DNA of 64,000 nucleotides, from the NCBI RefSeq assembly GCF_024347215.1, contig NZ_AP025282.1, positions 4,402,001-4,466,000 on the forward strand. The letters are read 5' to 3'. The notes below the pieces were generated by a model. That model did no database searches. It was not told the origin of the DNA and saw only the letters and a list, made by a program, of their open reading frames with translations. Every line of letters begins with the position of its first letter. Position 1 is the first letter of the stretch. Both the position numbers and the translations under genes were made by a program. The stretch comes from Aliamphritea ceti. GTDB taxonomy: Bacteria; Pseudomonadota; Gammaproteobacteria; Pseudomonadales; Balneatricaceae. Below are positions 62,337 to 64,000 of the stretch, piece by piece.

Positions 62337-63429
62337 TCTTCCCCTCATTTAAATTAAGTAAGCTCAAAAGCCCTTCAACTGATTTTTTTTGGGAAAAAGG
62401 CAGTGGTAATAAAGACTCATAACGATTTTGTTTATATTCATTTTTTAAAAAAGAAGACATTGTATCAACTAAATCATCGTCATTATTGAATAATGCACCA
62501 TTAACTCCAGGAACAATCAAGTCACGAGCACCTGGAATATTTCTCATTATACAAGGGACGCCCAAGAATAAAGCTTCCATAACAGCTCGAGACACTCCCT
62601 CCGTCAAAGATGGCAAAACTAGAATATCAGAAGTACTTACAACTTCTAGTGGACTTTCGACAAAACCTAAGAAAGACACTATATCCTCCCCTCCAAGAGA
62701 TTCAACAAGCTTCTTTAAGTCATTCTCCAAAGGGCCAGCACCAACGAGTATTAATTCTACATTTTTGTGTAATAATGCTAACTCGAGACCAGCTTTAATA
62801 AAAACATCAGGCTTTTTCAAAGATATTAATGAGCCAACGAAAACAAATCTAAAACTTTTTCTTTCTGCTAACGGCTGCCTATATTGAACTACTCTTTTTT
62901 CATCGAGAAAATTTGGCATATGATATATATCACATGTTAAACCATCTGAAATGGTTTTTTTACGCATATCTTCTGTCATGATAAGAGCAAAATCGAGTCC
63001 AGAGATCATTTTATATTGAAGCCAGGCCAAACTTTTCCCTAAAATACCAAATTTACTTCTATAAACGGAAGATAAGTCGCCTCTAATACTACTAATACGA
63101 ATGTTATTATTTTTGGTTAGAAAATTAACAAAATCCGCCGAAAAACAAAAAGAAATAGAAATCAAAGAAAAATTAAGACTAACAGAAGTTATAAACTTCT
63201 TATACGCAAGAGCATACATTAATGGTGATTTAGATGGTCCTAAATTAATGTAATCAACCCCTGCATCTAACAACCAATGCGCTTCTCCCCCCTTCAAGCT
63301 CACTACTGTCACATCGAAATGCTTAGAAAGCTCGTTTGCTAACGCACAAGCCCCCCTAACAGGACTTTCAACTACTAACGCAGGAATAACTATCACAAAA
63401 CGGATTGGTAAGTTAGCTGCTAATAACAT
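62329..63429 (-). CDS. Family 4 glycosyltransferase
   Basis: About 366 residues from ATG 63429; a longer frame with 38 more residues mostly overlaps the upstream gene and looks unlike the family. GT-B fold: IRFVIVIPALVVESPVRGAC at the N-terminus, FRFVFVGSLISLKKPDVFIK and VELILVGAGPLENDLKKLVE in the donor lobe, then SDILVLPSLTEGVSRAVMEA with the E-x7-E pair, GVPCIMRNIPGARDLI. Retaining transferase of a surface polysaccharide. It overlaps the upstream gene by 17 nt. AT-rich, with many rare codons compared with the left part of the window. Confidence 0.88.
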   Translation of the reverse strand: MLLAANLPIRFVIVIPALVVESPVRGACALANELSKHFDVTVVSLKGGEAHWLLDAGVDYINLGPSKSPLMYALAYKKFITSVSLNFSLISISFCFSADFVNFLTKNNNIRISSIRGDLSSVYRSKFGILGKSLAWLQYKMISGLDFALIMTEDMRKKTISDGLTCDIYHMPNFLDEKRVVQYRQPLAERKSFRFVFVGSLISLKKPDVFIKAGLELALLHKNVELILVGAGPLENDLKKLVESLGGEDIVSFLGFVESPLEVVSTSDILVLPSLTEGVSRAVMEALFLGVPCIMRNIPGARDLIVPGVNGALFNNDDDLVDTMSSFLKNEYKQNRYESLLPLPFSQKKSVEGLLSLLNLNEGKND

Positions 63430-64000
63430 TACAAATTGCCCCTGCCCGTTTATCCCACGTATGTTCTGACCTAAGCTGATTAAAAGCATTTTGTGCCAGT
63501 TCAAACCGCTGTTGTTCACACCGACGCAACTCTTGCAAGGCATTATTCCATGCTTCGATATTATCAGGAGAAACTAAGAGACAATTCACATTATCTTTTA
63601 AAACTTCTCTAAGAACAGGCAAATCAGACGAAATAAAAGGAGTACCACTCCCCATGTATTCAAACATTTTCATTGGAGACATCCAACGCACCGTATCACG
63701 TTCACCTGCCCCAACACTTACATTCTTTTGATAGGGCATGAGAAGGCAGTCTGCAACCATTGTGTAACGGGAAGCACGTGAATGAGAAACATGTCCAACA
63801 AACTTAAGATTAGGCAAGACAAATGTTGATTTACAAACAATCAAATCCTTTTCAGTTCCCCCAACAACAAAAAAACCTATATCTGGATTAAGCTCAGCAA
63901 GTTTAGCTACAACGTCTATACCTCTACCCGAGTAGAGATGGCCTACATAACCGACTAAAAAACGCCTGTCTGTTTGCGCTCCAAACAGCTCTTTCCGCAA
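63413..64000 (-). CDS. Glycosyltransferase, N-terminus beyond the window
   Basis: The last 195 residues of a GT-B enzyme (family 4-like): FLVGYVGHLYSGRGIDVVAK, IGFFVVGGTEKDL, LKFVGHVSHSRASRYTMVAD, CLLMPYQKN, MKMFEYMGSGTPFISSDLPV with the conserved Glu, and NCLLVSPDNIEAWNNAL. The gene is cut by the right edge, so its start is not visible. First visible gene of the minus-strand polysaccharide cluster. Confidence 0.87.
   Translation of the reverse strand: MRKELFGAQTDRRFLVGYVGHLYSGRGIDVVAKLAELNPDIGFFVVGGTEKDLIVCKSTFVLPNLKFVGHVSHSRASRYTMVADCLLMPYQKNVSVGAGERDTVRWMSPMKMFEYMGSGTPFISSDLPVLREVLKDNVNCLLVSPDNIEAWNNALQELRRCEQQRFELAQNAFNQLRSEHTWDKRAGAICNVISS

Overview
The window looks like the chromosome of a marine, heterotrophic gammaproteobacterium of the Oceanospirillales type (Marinobacterium/Neptunomonas/Amphritea-like). 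This is inferred from gene content: a TRAP transporter with sigma-54 control, a BCCT osmolyte carrier, E. coli-type class II IlvC, RlmG, a BarA-like kinase, HlyU, DUF2489 and DUF3461 proteins, and many Cache-domain sensors. No tRNA, rRNA, insertion sequence, phage gene or CRISPR array was seen.

Layout. 0-1.2 kb: urate hydroxylase PuuD with a C-terminal cytochrome c domain, closed by a clear terminator. 1.3-9.9 kb: one minus-strand block with a DctB-like kinase, a DctD-like sigma-54 activator, a TRAP transporter (dctP, dctQ, dctM), a second DctP-type binding protein and a PhnD-like binding protein. A sigma-54 promoter and two tandem palindromic activator sites lie between the regulator gene and dctP. 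10.1-13.4 kb: an orphan ProX/OpuAC-type binding protein divergent from a BCCT carrier. 13.5-20 kb: a Cache-GGDEF diguanylate cyclase, MscS, IlvC and a ModF-like double ATPase. 20.3-24.6 kb: a probable siderophore/iron unit (PepSY membrane protein, small exported protein, TonB-dependent receptor). 24.7-26.3 kb: a LysE exporter and a LysR regulator.

26.4-37.8 kb is rich in signalling: a 1277-residue CHASE-PAS-GAF-PAS-GGDEF-EAL protein divergent from a Cache/degenerate-GGDEF/EAL protein, a response regulator with an uncharacterised C-terminal domain, a GST, a LysR regulator and a Cache chemoreceptor. 37.8-41.5 kb holds a zinc-ribbon protein, an ABC_sub_bind-type periplasmic protein, a second LysE exporter and RlmG. 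41.9-47.8 kb is the most interesting signalling module: a TonB-dependent receptor, a periplasmic binding protein and a complete BarA-like hybrid kinase in one tight plus-strand run. 47.8-55.5 kb carries small conserved or unknown proteins: a DUF2489 pair, a YfbK-like VWA lipoprotein, DUF3461, a SpeE-like protein abutting an exported FGE-like protein without catalytic cysteines, DUF302, a START-domain lipoprotein and HlyU.

55.6-64 kb is an AT-rich minus-strand surface-polysaccharide cluster that runs off the right edge: glycosyltransferases, a methyltransferase, a WbpM/PglF-like 4,6-dehydratase, a WbpV-like reductase/epimerase, a small initiating sugar-phosphate transferase and a Wzz-type chain-length protein. 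It contains an rmlB-rmlD chimeric remnant and a 7-bp tandem repeat just upstream of the dehydratase start codon. The dehydratase, reductase and transferase together suggest that the first sugar is an undecaprenyl-linked 6-deoxy-HexNAc such as QuiNAc or FucNAc (inference).
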